From Pedobacter sp. PF22-3 (lineage in GTDB: Bacteria; Bacteroidota; Bacteroidia; Sphingobacteriales; Sphingobacteriaceae), in contig NZ_JAPIVP010000001.1 of the NCBI RefSeq assembly GCF_026239555.1, positions 558,001 through 622,000 of the forward strand: a stretch of 64,000 nucleotides of DNA, in the 5' to 3' direction. The position numbers were made by a program, and so were the translations under genes. Position 1 is the first letter of the stretch. Every line of letters begins with the position of its first letter. A model generated the notes under the pieces. That model was given only the letters and a program-made list of their open reading frames with translations. It searched no databases and was not told the DNA's origin. Shown piece by piece: positions 1-10,239 of the stretch.

Positions 1-119
1 TTTTAATATATTTTTAAAGCGCCGGGCGTTTAGCGGATGGCGGGTTATTGATTATATGTTGAAATTGTATTCGTTTTAGCCTTGGGTTGATGGTTCATGG
101 TCTTATATTTCATATTAAA

Positions 120-189
120 TATATCAAACTATTGAGTATAAGCTATGAGCCATTAAACTATTAACCATGAGCAACTCGCTATACCAAAG
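120..189. repeat. Degenerate 7-bp-period spacer
   Basis: The spacer ending at the stop codon of the LOG gene reads as consecutive heptads from 124: caaacta, ttgagta, taagcta, tgagcca, ttaaact, attaacc, atgagca. It belongs to the heptad-repeat class described in the findings. No gene is seen in 1-189. Confidence 0.55.
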
Positions 190-783
190 TTAACTTAGGT
201 TCCGATCTCTAAACCAAACCTCATCTGGAACGGCCGAAAAATCATCCATCTTATTAATTAAAGTTTCGGCACTTGCTTCATTGAATACTAAATCCCGATT
301 GGCCGGTTTCAAAAATTTACTTTGTACCATCATATCCATTTGAGCGAATAAAGGATCGTAAAAACCTCCAACATTTAATACACCGATTGGTTTATTGTGC
401 AGACCGAGCTGCAGCCAGGTTAATACTTCGAAAAATTCTTCCAATGTACCAAAGCCGCCAGGTAAGATCACAAAACCATCGCTCAAATCGGCCATTTTCT
501 GTTTCCGCTGGTGCATATTTTCGGTAACAATCATTTCTGTTAAATTTTGATGACCAACCTCTTTATCCATTAAAAACTGCGGAATTACACCTGTAACCAA
601 ACCACCCAACTCCAGCACATCGTTAGCGAGCAAACCCATCACACCCACGCTTCCGCCTCCATAAACCAATCTGATCTGCTGTTTTACAAGTGTTTCTGCC
701 AATTGTTTTATCGCATCACGTAGCTTTGCATCACCATTAAAGTTTGAGCCGCAGTATACACAAACCGATTTAAGCTTATTCAT
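190..783 (-). CDS. LOG family protein (TIGR00730), probable cytokinin-riboside-monophosphate phosphoribohydrolase
   Basis: This 197-residue cytosolic protein has a Rossmann-like lysine-decarboxylase-like (LOG) fold. The family signature PGGFGTLEE is at residues 108-116, the YGGGSVGVMG nucleotide-binding loop is near 41-50, and the MHQRKQKM substrate motif is at 90-97. Characterised LOG proteins cleave N6-substituted AMP to free base and ribose-5-phosphate; bacterial members often act on AMP or similar nucleotides, so the true substrate is unknown. Length matches the short LOG subgroup. The gene stands alone, and its stop codon abuts a heptad-repeat spacer. A second, longer paralogue lies at 58423-59130. 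Confidence 0.9.
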   Translation of the reverse strand: MNKLKSVCVYCGSNFNGDAKLRDAIKQLAETLVKQQIRLVYGGGSVGVMGLLANDVLELGGLVTGVIPQFLMDKEVGHQNLTEMIVTENMHQRKQKMADLSDGFVILPGGFGTLEEFFEVLTWLQLGLHNKPIGVLNVGGFYDPLFAQMDMMVQSKFLKPANRDLVFNEASAETLINKMDDFSAVPDEVWFRDRNLS

Positions 784-1116
784 TGAATTAAAAATTTACC
801 GAAGTTAAGATTTTATCGGCTTTCTATAAATTTTTATTCTGCACAATGCTTTTGGCAGCATGAAGTGTACAAGTGGTTGTCGATTTTTTTACCTGAGACC
901 CAGCAGTTTTGCCATATAAACCTGATTGCAGAGAAAGCCCACAGCGCAGCGAGGACTTGAAACGGAAAGCAGGACTGACTTTAATATGGAACCCTGTCTT
1001 TGCTTTTCAAAACATCTTAACACCTAAAATATTAAACGTTTTTGTTTCCATAAAAAGGAGCGGCATTACACCACTCCTTTAACCAAATATAAAAGAGAAA
1101 ATTAAATTAGATGTGA
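784..1116. other. Intergenic region with degenerate GCGCAGCGAGGAC repeat
   Basis: No gene is visible. Roughly 924-1015 holds a diverged copy of the element found twice at 45.1-45.6 kb: AACCTGATT, then AGCCC, then GCGCAGCGAGGACT, then GGAAAGCAGGACT. The terminator of the TonB receptor gene is at the right end. Confidence 0.6.
1052..1082 (-). terminator. Rho-independent terminator of the TonB receptor gene
   Basis: On the minus strand a stem AAAGGAGTGG pairs with CCGCTCCTTT (one mismatch) around a 7-nt loop and is followed by a T run. It lies 35 bp after the receptor stop codon. Confidence 0.8.
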
Positions 1117-3696
1117 TTAGAATGCATAACGGATGGTAGCCCCATAAGTTCTTGGATCGCCCAATACACCTGCATATAAACCAGCGTTACCTGCTGCAGC
1201 CTGTAATTGCTCATAGTAATTCTTATTAGCAATATTTCTGCTCCAAACAAATAAGGAGAACTTATCTGATTTGAATCCTAACCTGGCATTAAATAAAGCA
1301 TAACCTTTAACAATCAATACGCTTGATGGTGTAGGATTTGATGAATATTCTGAACGGTAACTGGCATCACCTGCGATAAAATAGCGTCCCTCCCTCGTTG
1401 CCAGGTTACCGGGCGTACTGAATTCTGAACCGCCAGAAATATTCCATTTAGAAATACCAGGTAACCTACCTCCAGAAGCATCTTTAAATGCCACCTGGGT
1501 AGCCACGCCATTGATCAATTCGGTATGCCCCGTTTCTTCTAATGGAAGCGGTGCATTGGTGAATTTCACATATTTACCATCAAGATAGGCTAAAGCTGCA
1601 TTTAAAGTTAAAAACCGCTCCAACTGATAAGTACCGTCTATTTCCAATCCTTTTACCCTTACTTTTTCGGCGTTGGCCAAATAACCCCTGTTTACACCGA
1701 GTTGTGGCGATTGCACATTGGTCTGGTAATCTTTAATATCTGTGTTAAACAAACTGATGTTTACAATGGCCCCTTTAACTGGCTTCGTTTTAGCTCCTAA
1801 CTCATAATGTTGAACATATTCAGGCTTAACAACAGCAACTGATAAATCGGCTGCTCCCGTTGAGGTAGTTGGCAAACCACCTACGTTAACACCCACCGGT
1901 TTGTAAGCAGTAGAAAAAGTTCCATAAACATTTAAGTTATGGGTTGGACGGTAGGATAAGGTAAAGTTACCCGATAAATTGTTGTTATCTACCTTTGTGT
2001 TGAACTGCTGATTTGCATATACAGCTGCTTTAAGTGCTAACAATGTCGCATCAGTAGTTTGCAAACCGCCATAGGTTACCCGGTCATAATCCACATCTTT
2101 TTTATCATAGGTATACCTTAAACCTGGTAATGCGTGCAGATTTTTCAAAACTTCCCAATCAACCTGGGCAAAAACAGCTGCACTTAACGATTTAATGGTA
2201 GAGTTGGTTTTAATACCGAAACCATCCAATAAACCTGGAGTCGCATATAAGGCCTGGTTGCCGGTATTGCTGGTCTGCACAAAACGCCATTGATCTTTAC
2301 CTACTTCTTCTGTTTGCGCTAAACCTTTTAAATTCTGACCCAGGAAATAAACACCCACTACCCCACTTAATTTTTCGGTAATATTTCCTGCATACCTAAC
2401 TTCCTGCGAGTATTGATCATGGCGTGAGGTACCCTGCGATTTGGTTAACGCCGCCAGTTCTGAGAAATCACGGTCATTTGTTGGATCCCAATTCCAGAAT
2501 CTCCAGGCCGTAGTTGATGTAAGCGTTCCATTTCCGATTTTGTAATCTACATTTAATGAGATTCCTCCTATTGACTGGTTGTGTCTCCAAGGGGTATTGG
2601 TATTGATTTCTCTTGAGAAGGGATCTATTTTAGGTTGTTGATAGCCAAGATCAGAAACAATTTTAGCGTACTGGCGGTATGCACTTCTCTCGGTTGTGGT
2701 AACACCGGCAATTACCAACGGATAACCTGCCGGATGCTGAATGCTGACATCACCGCTTAACAATACCTGTAATTTTTCTGAAGGGGTGTAATATAACTGA
2801 CTTTTAAAGCCCAGGTTATTTTGTCCACTATACTTGCGCTCTTCTCTGGTATTCCAGATGGTACCATCGCGTTGCGTACCCGAAATGGAGATTTTTGCAG
2901 CAAGATCTTTTGCAAGTGCTCCGGAAACTGATGTTTTGGCCTGAATAAAATTATAATTCCCTGCGCTCAATTCTATTTTTGCACTAGGTGTTAAAGTTGG
3001 CTTGCTTGTAGTGATGTTAAAGGCACCTGCAGTAGTATTTTTACCAAATAAGGTACCTTGCGGACCGCGCAAAATTTCGATCTGATCAATATCAAGAAAG
3101 TCGGTAGAGGTAGCCGCCGGACGGGCGTGATAAACGCCATCAACATAGAAACCCACTCCAGGATCGATACCATCATTTGTTAAACCAAAAGTAGAACCCA
3201 AACCCCTGATATTTAAAGTGGTATTTCTGGCATTAGAAGCATATAACTGTACCGAAGGCACCAACTCTTTTAAACGGTTTACATTAAAAGCACCTGCATT
3301 TTCTGCTGAACGCCCACCAATAACCGTAATTGGAATCGGTACATCCTGTAAAACTTCAGAACGCCTTCTGGAGGTTACTACAATTTCATCGAGCAATGCA
3401 TTTTCTACCAAAACCAGTTCTATTGGCGTATCCTGAAGTTTTAGTATCTGAAAATCCTGTGGTTTATAACCTACAGAGCTTACCTGCAAGTAAAATGGAG
3501 TTTCTTGTTTAACATTAATGCTAAAGACACCATTTTCATCGGCTACTACAGCCTGGTTGGTTCCCCTTACCTTTATGGTTGCATTCGGGATTGTTGTGCC
3601 GTTGGTTGTTTTAATAACACCAGTTACCGGGCTTTGGGCAAAAGTAAATCCTGCCCAAAGTAAAAATGAAAAGAGAAAAAGTAAAGTTTTGTTCAT
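1117..3696 (-). CDS. TonB-dependent outer-membrane receptor with carboxypeptidase-like N-terminal domain
   Basis: This 859-residue outer-membrane beta-barrel imports an unidentified ligand using TonB energy. A Sec signal peptide (about residues 1-20, ending AGFTFAQ) precedes a CarboxypepD_reg-like domain (about 22-100), then a plug domain with DEIVVTSRRR and the RGPQGTLFGKNTTAGAF motif, then the barrel, which ends in an aromatic residue (YAF). The plug resembles iron-siderophore-type receptors more than SusC, and no SusD partner is adjacent, so glycan uptake by a Sus system is unlikely. No ECF sigma/anti-sigma pair flanks it. It is monocistronic with its own terminator. The substrate cannot be inferred from context. 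Confidence 0.92.
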   Translation of the reverse strand: MNKTLLFLFSFLLWAGFTFAQSPVTGVIKTTNGTTIPNATIKVRGTNQAVVADENGVFSINVKQETPFYLQVSSVGYKPQDFQILKLQDTPIELVLVENALLDEIVVTSRRRSEVLQDVPIPITVIGGRSAENAGAFNVNRLKELVPSVQLYASNARNTTLNIRGLGSTFGLTNDGIDPGVGFYVDGVYHARPAATSTDFLDIDQIEILRGPQGTLFGKNTTAGAFNITTSKPTLTPSAKIELSAGNYNFIQAKTSVSGALAKDLAAKISISGTQRDGTIWNTREERKYSGQNNLGFKSQLYYTPSEKLQVLLSGDVSIQHPAGYPLVIAGVTTTERSAYRQYAKIVSDLGYQQPKIDPFSREINTNTPWRHNQSIGGISLNVDYKIGNGTLTSTTAWRFWNWDPTNDRDFSELAALTKSQGTSRHDQYSQEVRYAGNITEKLSGVVGVYFLGQNLKGLAQTEEVGKDQWRFVQTSNTGNQALYATPGLLDGFGIKTNSTIKSLSAAVFAQVDWEVLKNLHALPGLRYTYDKKDVDYDRVTYGGLQTTDATLLALKAAVYANQQFNTKVDNNNLSGNFTLSYRPTHNLNVYGTFSTAYKPVGVNVGGLPTTSTGAADLSVAVVKPEYVQHYELGAKTKPVKGAIVNISLFNTDIKDYQTNVQSPQLGVNRGYLANAEKVRVKGLEIDGTYQLERFLTLNAALAYLDGKYVKFTNAPLPLEETGHTELINGVATQVAFKDASGGRLPGISKWNISGGSEFSTPGNLATREGRYFIAGDASYRSEYSSNPTPSSVLIVKGYALFNARLGFKSDKFSLFVWSRNIANKNYYEQLQAAAGNAGLYAGVLGDPRTYGATIRYAF

Positions 3697-4165
3697 GGTT
3701 AATATTGATAGTTTATTTAAATGCTATTAATTAATAACTCGTTCAAAGCCAATGATTACCTTTTAACATGGTTAAACAGTAATAAGAAAGCTGTTTTCGT
3801 CGCATTATTAAAATTATTATATAATTCCTATGGATTTAGTAGACAAATATATTAAAAAATATTATCTGCCAAATTTTATTTTGTGATTTTTATATTACTT
3901 ACATCGATTTGTAATTTAATTTCAGTTCGTGGCGACACCAACCGAGGCGAGGGCAACCTAAACCAGGCAGCACCAACTCCGGTAATCTAAACCTGATAGA
4001 ACGGAAAGGCCGGAGCGAGGAATTGGATGGATAGCAGGACTATCGGCTGTAATTGGCACCGAACCCACCATTTCCCAAAAAATATTGATCACCTAAGGCA
4101 CCTTGGCACACCTAAGCTCTAATTTGTTTGTTAAATAGTCTCCCTTTGTAATGAGGACGATGGTT
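3697..4165. other. Intergenic region: receptor promoter area and decayed repeats
   Basis: No gene is seen. The part next to the receptor start is AT-rich and presumably holds its promoter, though I see no clear -7 box. About 3925-4075 contains decayed repeat material: a TTCGTGGCGACACC fragment like the TTCGTG elements at 52.5 kb, and AAACCTGATA...GGAGCGAGGA...AGCAGGACT, a diverged copy of the 45-kb element. Confidence 0.5.
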
Positions 4166-4206
4166 GAAAAAAAACGGGGCTATCGTAAACCGACGCCCCG
4201 TTTTTT
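4166..4206 (-). terminator. Terminator after guaB
   Basis: AAAACGGGGC pairs with GCCCCGTTTT around a 14-nt loop, with a run of T on the minus strand (and A/T on both sides, so it could work in both directions). It lies about 60 bp beyond the guaB stop. Confidence 0.85.
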
Positions 4207-4221
4207 AATTATTTAAGAAAG

Positions 4222-4263
4222 GCCAGGCCTTATACCTTCTGCCTTAAGCCTTAAACAATTCTA
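4222..4263. repeat. Heptad-repeat tract of the CCTTAAG vocabulary
   Basis: Heptads in register: cttatac, cttctgc, cttaagc, cttaaac, aattcta. The tract ends three bases before the guaB stop codon and uses the same vocabulary as the tract at 28.7 kb. Confidence 0.55.
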
Positions 4264-4265
4264 CC

Positions 4266-5735
4266 TTATCTCGTGTAGTTAGGCGCTTCTTTAGTTATTG
4301 TAATATCGTGTGGATGACTTTCGCGCATACCTGCAGCGGTGATCTGTACAAATTGCGCTTCCTGCAATGCTTCAATATTGGCTGCTCCACAATAGCCCAT
4401 ACTTGCACGCAAACCGCCAATATATTGGTACATTACCTCTGCCAAGGTACCTTTAAATGGTACGCGGCCAACAATACCTTCCGGAACCAGTTTTTTAATA
4501 TCATCTTCCACATCCTGGAAATAACGGTCTTTAGAACCTTGTTCCATTGCTTCGATCGACCCCATTCCACGGTAAGATTTAAATTTACGTCCTTCGTAAA
4601 TAATGGTTTCACCCGGCGATTCTTCAACTCCAGCAAATAAAGAACCTGCCATTACCGTACTGGCTCCCGAGGCAATTGCTTTAGCAATATCACCTGTGTG
4701 TTTAATTCCACCATCAGCAATAACAGGTACGCCTGTACCTTTTAATGCTTTGGCACATTCGTAAACCGCATATAACTGAGGAACACCAACACCAGCAATA
4801 ATTCTGGTGGTACAGATAGAACCCGGACCAATACCTACTTTAACAGCATCAGCACCAGCATCTGCTAAAAATTTCGCAGCGGCACCAGTAGCAATATTAC
4901 CAACAATAACCTGTAAGTCAGGATATTTTGCTTTAACTTCTTTTAATTTATCTACTACACCTTTAGTATGACCATGGGCAGTATCAATGGTAATTACATC
5001 AACACCAGCATGAACTAAAGCATCAACGCGTTGTAAAGTATCAGCAGTTACCCCTACCGCAGCACCTACCCTTAAACGGCCATGTTCATCTTTACAGGCT
5101 AAAGGATAATTTTTAACCTTCGAAATATCTTTAAAGGTAATTAAGCCACTTAAGTAACCATCCTTACTCACAACAGGAAGTTTCTCAATTTTATGGTTCT
5201 GAAGAATCTCTTCTGCCTGAACCAAAGTAGTTCCTTCTGGTGCAATGATTAAATTATCTTTAGTCATTACCTCAGAAATTGGCCTCTTCATATCTTTTTG
5301 AAAACGTAAATCCCTGTTAGTAATAATACCAACCAGTTTATTATCGCTGCTTACCACCGGAATACCCCCAATTTTATGCTCCTTCATAATCTTGAAAGCA
5401 TCAGCAACTACAGCTGTTTCCAACAAGGTTACCGGATCCTTGATCATACCACTTTCTGAACGCTTAACTTTACGAACTTCTGCAGCCTGTCTGTCTATCG
5501 TCATGTTTTTATGTAACATACCAATACCACCATTTTGCGCGATGGCAATGGCCAGTTCGGCTTCGGTTACGGTATCCATTGCAGCAGAAATCAATGGAAC
5601 ATTGAGCTTGATTTTTTTGGTTAAAAAAGTGGTTGTATTTACTTCACGGGGCAGGATTTCGGAATATGCGGGTACCAATAGTACATCATCATACGTTAAA
5701 CCTGTGGCAATAAACTTTGTGGAATCGAGTTGCAT
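4266..5735 (-). CDS. guaB: IMP dehydrogenase
   Basis: It oxidises IMP to XMP with NAD+, the committed step of GMP synthesis. The 489-residue length is typical of bacterial GuaB. The (beta/alpha)8 barrel is interrupted by two CBS domains (about residues 95-210). The catalytic loop [11 protein letters not shown] places the nucleophile at Cys308, with the [11 protein letters not shown] phosphate-binding region and the flap YRGMGS also present. A TATCTTTG promoter box lies upstream and a strong terminator downstream, so the gene is probably monocistronic. guaA is not in the window. Confidence 0.98.
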   Translation of the reverse strand: MQLDSTKFIATGLTYDDVLLVPAYSEILPREVNTTTFLTKKIKLNVPLISAAMDTVTEAELAIAIAQNGGIGMLHKNMTIDRQAAEVRKVKRSESGMIKDPVTLLETAVVADAFKIMKEHKIGGIPVVSSDNKLVGIITNRDLRFQKDMKRPISEVMTKDNLIIAPEGTTLVQAEEILQNHKIEKLPVVSKDGYLSGLITFKDISKVKNYPLACKDEHGRLRVGAAVGVTADTLQRVDALVHAGVDVITIDTAHGHTKGVVDKLKEVKAKYPDLQVIVGNIATGAAAKFLADAGADAVKVGIGPGSICTTRIIAGVGVPQLYAVYECAKALKGTGVPVIADGGIKHTGDIAKAIASGASTVMAGSLFAGVEESPGETIIYEGRKFKSYRGMGSIEAMEQGSKDRYFQDVEDDIKKLVPEGIVGRVPFKGTLAEVMYQYIGGLRASMGYCGAANIEALQEAQFVQITAAGMRESHPHDITITKEAPNYTR

Positions 5736-5767
5736 AGCAAATAAATTAGGATTTATTATTTGCCAGG

Positions 5768-5775
5768 CAAAGATA
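5768..5775 (-). promoter_or_regulatory. -7 promoter box for guaB (TATCTTTG)
   Basis: It is an exact match to the Bacteroidota TAnnTTTG box, 32 bp upstream of the guaB ATG on the minus strand. I see no convincing TTTG -33 element at the expected spacing. Confidence 0.6.
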
Positions 5776-5989
5776 CGAAATTTGAAAGAAAATAAAAGTA
5801 TAAATTTAAAAATGCTTAAATATTGAGCTTGCCTGACAATTATTCAATCTATAATAATTTAAAACCTTTTTATTTCCCTTTACTTCATGCCCGTACTGCG
5901 TAAATACACACGTATTAACCGCAAATTATTTTAAAATAATTTGTGGAATGTTTTTTATACTTGCAGTAACCAAAAAACTAATTTTATAC

Positions 5990-7996
5990 ATGCAGAAAAA
6001 TGCGCTCAGATTTCTGACTTTAATGCTATGCATTGGAGTTAGCCCCCTTTATGCCCAAAATATTCCACCTGTAAAAAGAGAATTCAAGTTTGGCAAAATT
6101 GCACCAACAGAATTCGAAGTAAAAGCCTCGGGACAAGATTCTTCAGCATCTGCCATTAAATTGTTCGATGTAGGCGAATGTTATTTCGAAATCAGCCCTT
6201 CATCAAGCGGTTTTATTTATGTTTTTGAAAGGCATATCCGCTACAAAATCCTGAACAAGAATGGTTATGACCTCGCCAATTTTAAGGTAGAACTTTATAA
6301 AAGCAGTGGTTCGGCAAAAGAAGATCTTAACTACATGGATGCAGCAACCTATAACATGGTTGATGGTAAAATGGTAACCAGCAAACTAAACAAAGACGCC
6401 AAATTTACCGAGGAGTTTAATAAAAACTATGTGATCAAAAAGTTTGCCCTTCCAAATGTAAAAGAAGGATCGATCATCGAATTTAAGTACAGGATTAAAT
6501 CTGATTTTATTTTTACCCTTCGCGGCTGGAAATTCCAGTCGAGTGTTCCAACGCTTTGGTCGGAGTATAATGTGAGGATACCTGAATACTTTAATTACAA
6601 AACCAATATGAGCGGCTATTACCAGGTAGATCACCCACTTCATCAAAATGTGAATGCATCTTACCTAGCTGGGGTAAGCTCAAATGCGGTGTACGATAAA
6701 TATTGCGTAGCAAACATCCCTGCACTAAAAGATGAGCCTTATGTTACCACGATGGATGATTATAATCCAAAGATCGAATTTGAGCTGAGGGCAACCAATT
6801 TCCCCGGTGATGTTTACCATGACTATAATGGCTCTTGGTCTAAAATCGTCAATGAACTGGCACAGGATGAAAACTTTGGTGCCTATATCAATAAAAACAG
6901 TTATGCAAAATCAGTACTTCCTGGCATTTTAAAAGGAGAAAAAGATACATTGGCAGTCGTTAAACTTATTTTCAATTATGTTAAAAACAGCGTAAAATGG
7001 GATAAGCATTATTCGAAATACGCTGACGGAACCAACCCTAAAACTCTTTTCGAAAAGAAAACCGGTTCATCAGGAGATATTAACCTTGCTTTATTGAGTT
7101 TATTGAAAGAAGCCAAAATCGAAGCCTATCCAGTACTGATCAGCACAAGGGAAAACGGCACACACCCTGGCTATCCATTAATCTCTGCATTTAATAATGT
7201 AATTGCTGTTACACAGATTGGAAATGAACTTTATTATCTTGATGCTACAGATAAAGATTTACCTGCCGGAATGTTGGATTACGAAAACCTGAGCCACAAT
7301 GGCTTTTACATGGATTTAAAAAACAACGATGGCAAATGGCTCTCTACAGAGCCCAAAGTTCCGAGTGAAAAGATTTTTGTGTACAATTTGGTGCTGGATA
7401 AAGAACATAAACTTACTGGAAAAATCAATCAATATGCCAAGGGTTATGCCGCTTTAAACCTGCGCAATAAATACAGGACCACAAATAACGAAACCGAATT
7501 TATAAAGAGCTTTAAAAAGGATAAAACGGGTTTGGAGGTTTCTGCATACAAAATAGATAACCTGGATAACCTTGATGAACTATTGAGTGAAAGCATGGAC
7601 GTGGTTATAGAAGATAATGTAGAAGAAGCCGGCAATCTGGTATACTTCACGCCGCTCCTTTTTGAAAGGACAAAAGAGAATTTATTTAAATTGGAGCAGC
7701 GTAAATTCCCAGTTGATTTTGCCTATCCATTTAAAGAAAGCTACCGCATCACCGTAAACTTTCCAGACGATTACGAGATTGACAAACTTCCTAAAGGAGG
7801 AATCTTTAAACTTCCTGAAGATAATGGCACTTTCACCATTAATTATATAACAGATGGTAAAACACTACTTGTAAGAAGTAACATCAACGTAAATAAATCA
7901 TTTTATACGCCAGAAGAGTATTTCGATTTGCAAGCGTTATTTAAAGCTATCGTAGAAAAACAAGCCGAACAAATCGTATTTAAAAAGAAAGTATAA
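5990..7996 (+). CDS. DUF3857 and degenerate transglutaminase-like exported protein
   Basis: I chose the ATG at 5990 because it begins a good signal peptide (MQKNALRFLTLMLC...SPLYAQ); the longer frame from 5948 adds 14 residues that break it. The mature protein (668 codons in all) has an N-terminal DUF3857 beta domain (about 60-230) and a transglutaminase-like core (about 310-430), then a C-terminal beta-rich region. In the core the catalytic Cys position is Ser361 in a GSSGDINLALL context, so peptide cross-linking or protease activity is unlikely. Its stop overlaps the start of the next gene (TAATG), indicating translational coupling. The function is unknown; the family is common in Bacteroidota, with a periplasmic or cell-surface location inferred. 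Confidence 0.85.
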   Translation: MQKNALRFLTLMLCIGVSPLYAQNIPPVKREFKFGKIAPTEFEVKASGQDSSASAIKLFDVGECYFEISPSSSGFIYVFERHIRYKILNKNGYDLANFKVELYKSSGSAKEDLNYMDAATYNMVDGKMVTSKLNKDAKFTEEFNKNYVIKKFALPNVKEGSIIEFKYRIKSDFIFTLRGWKFQSSVPTLWSEYNVRIPEYFNYKTNMSGYYQVDHPLHQNVNASYLAGVSSNAVYDKYCVANIPALKDEPYVTTMDDYNPKIEFELRATNFPGDVYHDYNGSWSKIVNELAQDENFGAYINKNSYAKSVLPGILKGEKDTLAVVKLIFNYVKNSVKWDKHYSKYADGTNPKTLFEKKTGSSGDINLALLSLLKEAKIEAYPVLISTRENGTHPGYPLISAFNNVIAVTQIGNELYYLDATDKDLPAGMLDYENLSHNGFYMDLKNNDGKWLSTEPKVPSEKIFVYNLVLDKEHKLTGKINQYAKGYAALNLRNKYRTTNNETEFIKSFKKDKTGLEVSAYKIDNLDNLDELLSESMDVVIEDNVEEAGNLVYFTPLLFERTKENLFKLEQRKFPVDFAYPFKESYRITVNFPDDYEIDKLPKGGIFKLPEDNGTFTINYITDGKTLLVRSNINVNKSFYTPEEYFDLQALFKAIVEKQAEQIVFKKKV

Positions 7997-9891
7997 TGAA
8001 GTATTATTTAAGTTTGGTGTTCGCTATTGCGGTTATTAATACCACATTTGCCCAGATAGATTACGATGTAGCAAAAATTCCCGAAAACCTTAAAAAGGAT
8101 GCAGTAGCTGTAATCAGAAATGAAGAATCTTTTTTTGATATTAAGGGGCTAGGTGCTGCAAAAATGGATTATAAAGTAGCAATAACCATTTTGAATAAAG
8201 CCGGTGAACCATATGGTGAAATGGAAGAAGTTTACGATAAGTTTAGCAACATCTACAACATTAAGGCTGCGCTTTACGATGCATCGGGGAAAAAAGTAAA
8301 AGACTATAAAAGTTCAGATATTAAAGACCAAAGCCTTATTTCGGACTTTTCGATCTTCGAAGACAACAGACTTAAGCTCTTAAAATTTGTAAGTTTAACC
8401 TATCCGTACACCGTAGAATATAGCTACAGTCAGGACTATAAAGGATTGCTTTCTTTTCCTTCATGGCGTGACCTGAAAGGTTTTGGTATAGCTGTAGAAA
8501 AATCTGCTTACACGATTCAAAAGGCAAAAGACTACAAAATGAGGTACATTACGAGTTCGAATTTACAAACCGACTCGGTAACTAATGGCGAGAAATTACA
8601 GTATAAATGGAAAAGTACAAATGTTGCGGCGATTGCTAATGAACCTTTAAGTACAGGGTTTGACAACATTTCTGCATGGGTTAAAGCTTCCCCTAATCAG
8701 TTTGAATACGATGGTTCTACTGGAAATTTTGATAACTGGAAAAATTTCGGTTCGTGGATCTTCAATTTAAATCAGGGAGGAAACAAACTTCCTGAAGCAA
8801 CCAAATTGATGGTACAAAACTTGATTAAGGATGCTAAAACACCAAAAGAAAAGATCAAAATCTTATATAACCACCTGCAACAAAACACCCGTTATGTTAG
8901 CGTTCAATTAGGGATTGGTGGTTTTAGGCCGATTTTGGCCGAAAAGGTTGCACAGGTAAATTACGGAGATTGTAAAGCGCTTTCCAACTATATGAAAGCT
9001 TTGCTAAATGAAGCAGGAATTGCCTCAAATTTAATTATGATTGGAAACGATATGCCTAGTTTAAATCCCAACTACTCAAGTTTGGGACAGGCTAACCACA
9101 TGATTTTATGTGTTCCCCTTGCTAAAGATACCACCTTTTTAGAATGTACCAGTCAGTATAATCCAATGGGATTTATAGGCTATGGCAATTCTGACCGGAA
9201 TGTACTAATGGTAACTGAAGATGGAGGAAAACTAGTGCATACCCCGGTTTACCATGCCAAAGAAAATTATCAGATCAGAAAAACTAAAATCACTCTAGCG
9301 GAAGACGGTACGGCCAGTTCAGAAGTTAGCGCTACTTATGGTAACGCGCAGTTTGAAGAAAATTTTTCGATGACGCTGATGGAACCTGTTGATCTCCGGA
9401 AAAAAATAATTGAAGACAGTTCTATTCCGGTAGCAGAGCTGATTAGTTATAAGTATGCGCAGCCAGACAAAATGGTACCGGTGCTTACTGAAGAAATTAT
9501 TTTTAAAACCAATCCATTGTTAACCAAAGGTGGAGATAAACTGTTTTTAGTGGTTAACCAGATTAACCGTCGCGAGAGCGTTCCGCTTAAAGTAGAAGGA
9601 AGAAAAACATATTTCGCGGTTCCATTCGGTTATAACGATGATGATGAAATTAATTACATCTTGCCAAAAGGATATCAGGTGGAGTTTATTCCAAAAGATA
9701 TCACGATTAGTTCTGAATTTGGAACGTACACAGCGAAATTTAGTGTTAAGGATAATATGATTGTTTATAGCCGTACGCAAACCATGAATAACAAAAAATA
9801 TCCACCAGAAAAATATGGTGAATATGTAGATTTTTACAAAAAGATTTATCAGGCAGATAAGCAAAAAGCTGTTTTAACTAAAACTTTATAA
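7996..9891 (+). CDS. DUF3857/transglutaminase-like exported protein with intact Cys-His
   Basis: This is a paralogue of the gene it overlaps by one base. The signal peptide is MKYYLSLVFAIAVINTTFAQ. A DUF3857 domain (about 50-220) is followed by a transglutaminase-like domain in which NYGDCKALSNYM supplies Cys326 and QANHMILC the His. The canonical third residue region (usually LDAT) reads LECTSQ, so the Asp is replaced or shifted. The adjacent paralogue lacks the Cys, so the pair may act as catalytic and non-catalytic partners; this is inference. No substrate is known. Confidence 0.85.
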   Translation: MKYYLSLVFAIAVINTTFAQIDYDVAKIPENLKKDAVAVIRNEESFFDIKGLGAAKMDYKVAITILNKAGEPYGEMEEVYDKFSNIYNIKAALYDASGKKVKDYKSSDIKDQSLISDFSIFEDNRLKLLKFVSLTYPYTVEYSYSQDYKGLLSFPSWRDLKGFGIAVEKSAYTIQKAKDYKMRYITSSNLQTDSVTNGEKLQYKWKSTNVAAIANEPLSTGFDNISAWVKASPNQFEYDGSTGNFDNWKNFGSWIFNLNQGGNKLPEATKLMVQNLIKDAKTPKEKIKILYNHLQQNTRYVSVQLGIGGFRPILAEKVAQVNYGDCKALSNYMKALLNEAGIASNLIMIGNDMPSLNPNYSSLGQANHMILCVPLAKDTTFLECTSQYNPMGFIGYGNSDRNVLMVTEDGGKLVHTPVYHAKENYQIRKTKITLAEDGTASSEVSATYGNAQFEENFSMTLMEPVDLRKKIIEDSSIPVAELISYKYAQPDKMVPVLTEEIIFKTNPLLTKGGDKLFLVVNQINRRESVPLKVEGRKTYFAVPFGYNDDDEINYILPKGYQVEFIPKDITISSEFGTYTAKFSVKDNMIVYSRTQTMNNKKYPPEKYGEYVDFYKKIYQADKQKAVLTKTL

Positions 9892-9899
9892 ATTAGCAT

Positions 9900-10181
9900 A
9901 TGATTACTGAAAACCAATATTTTGATGGCAAGGTTAAATCGTTAGGCTATGAAACCACTGAAGGAAAATCGACAGTTGGTATCATCAATCCGGGAGAATA
10001 CACCTTTGGTACGGCTCAAAAAGAAATTATGCATGTTATAGAGGGCGAATTGGAAACCTTACTTCCTGAAGCTACAGAATGGCAAAGTTTTAAAGCAGGC
10101 AGCAAATTCGAAGTTAATGCAAATTTGTCGTTTAAAGTAAAAACGATTGTACAAACGGCATATTTATGCCAGTACAGATAG
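9900..10181 (+). CDS. ppnP: Pyrimidine/purine nucleoside phosphorylase, PpnP (YaiE/DUF1255) family
   Basis: This 93-residue single-domain cupin matches the usual length of PpnP. Recognisable family segments are SVG-like STVGIINPGEYTFGTAQKE near the N terminus, VIEGELETLLP in the middle and FEVNANLSFKVK plus the terminal TAYLCQYR. PpnP phosphorolyses several nucleosides to base and ribose-1-phosphate. It follows the DUF3857 gene by only 8 bp on the same strand and probably shares its transcript, although no functional link is evident. Confidence 0.92.
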   Translation: MITENQYFDGKVKSLGYETTEGKSTVGIINPGEYTFGTAQKEIMHVIEGELETLLPEATEWQSFKAGSKFEVNANLSFKVKTIVQTAYLCQYR

Positions 10182-10239
10182 TTTTATTATAGAATTCTAG
10201 TCTCAAACCTAGCGCAATAAATTCTGAAACAACCCAGAG

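Noticed and set aside
3697..4165. Cobalamin or other riboswitch before the TonB receptor
   Set aside because: I could not find conserved boxes of any known riboswitch class in the spacer.
5948..5989. Longer start for the DUF3857 gene at 5948
   Set aside because: It would add 14 residues before a good signal peptide, and the region resembles promoter sequence.
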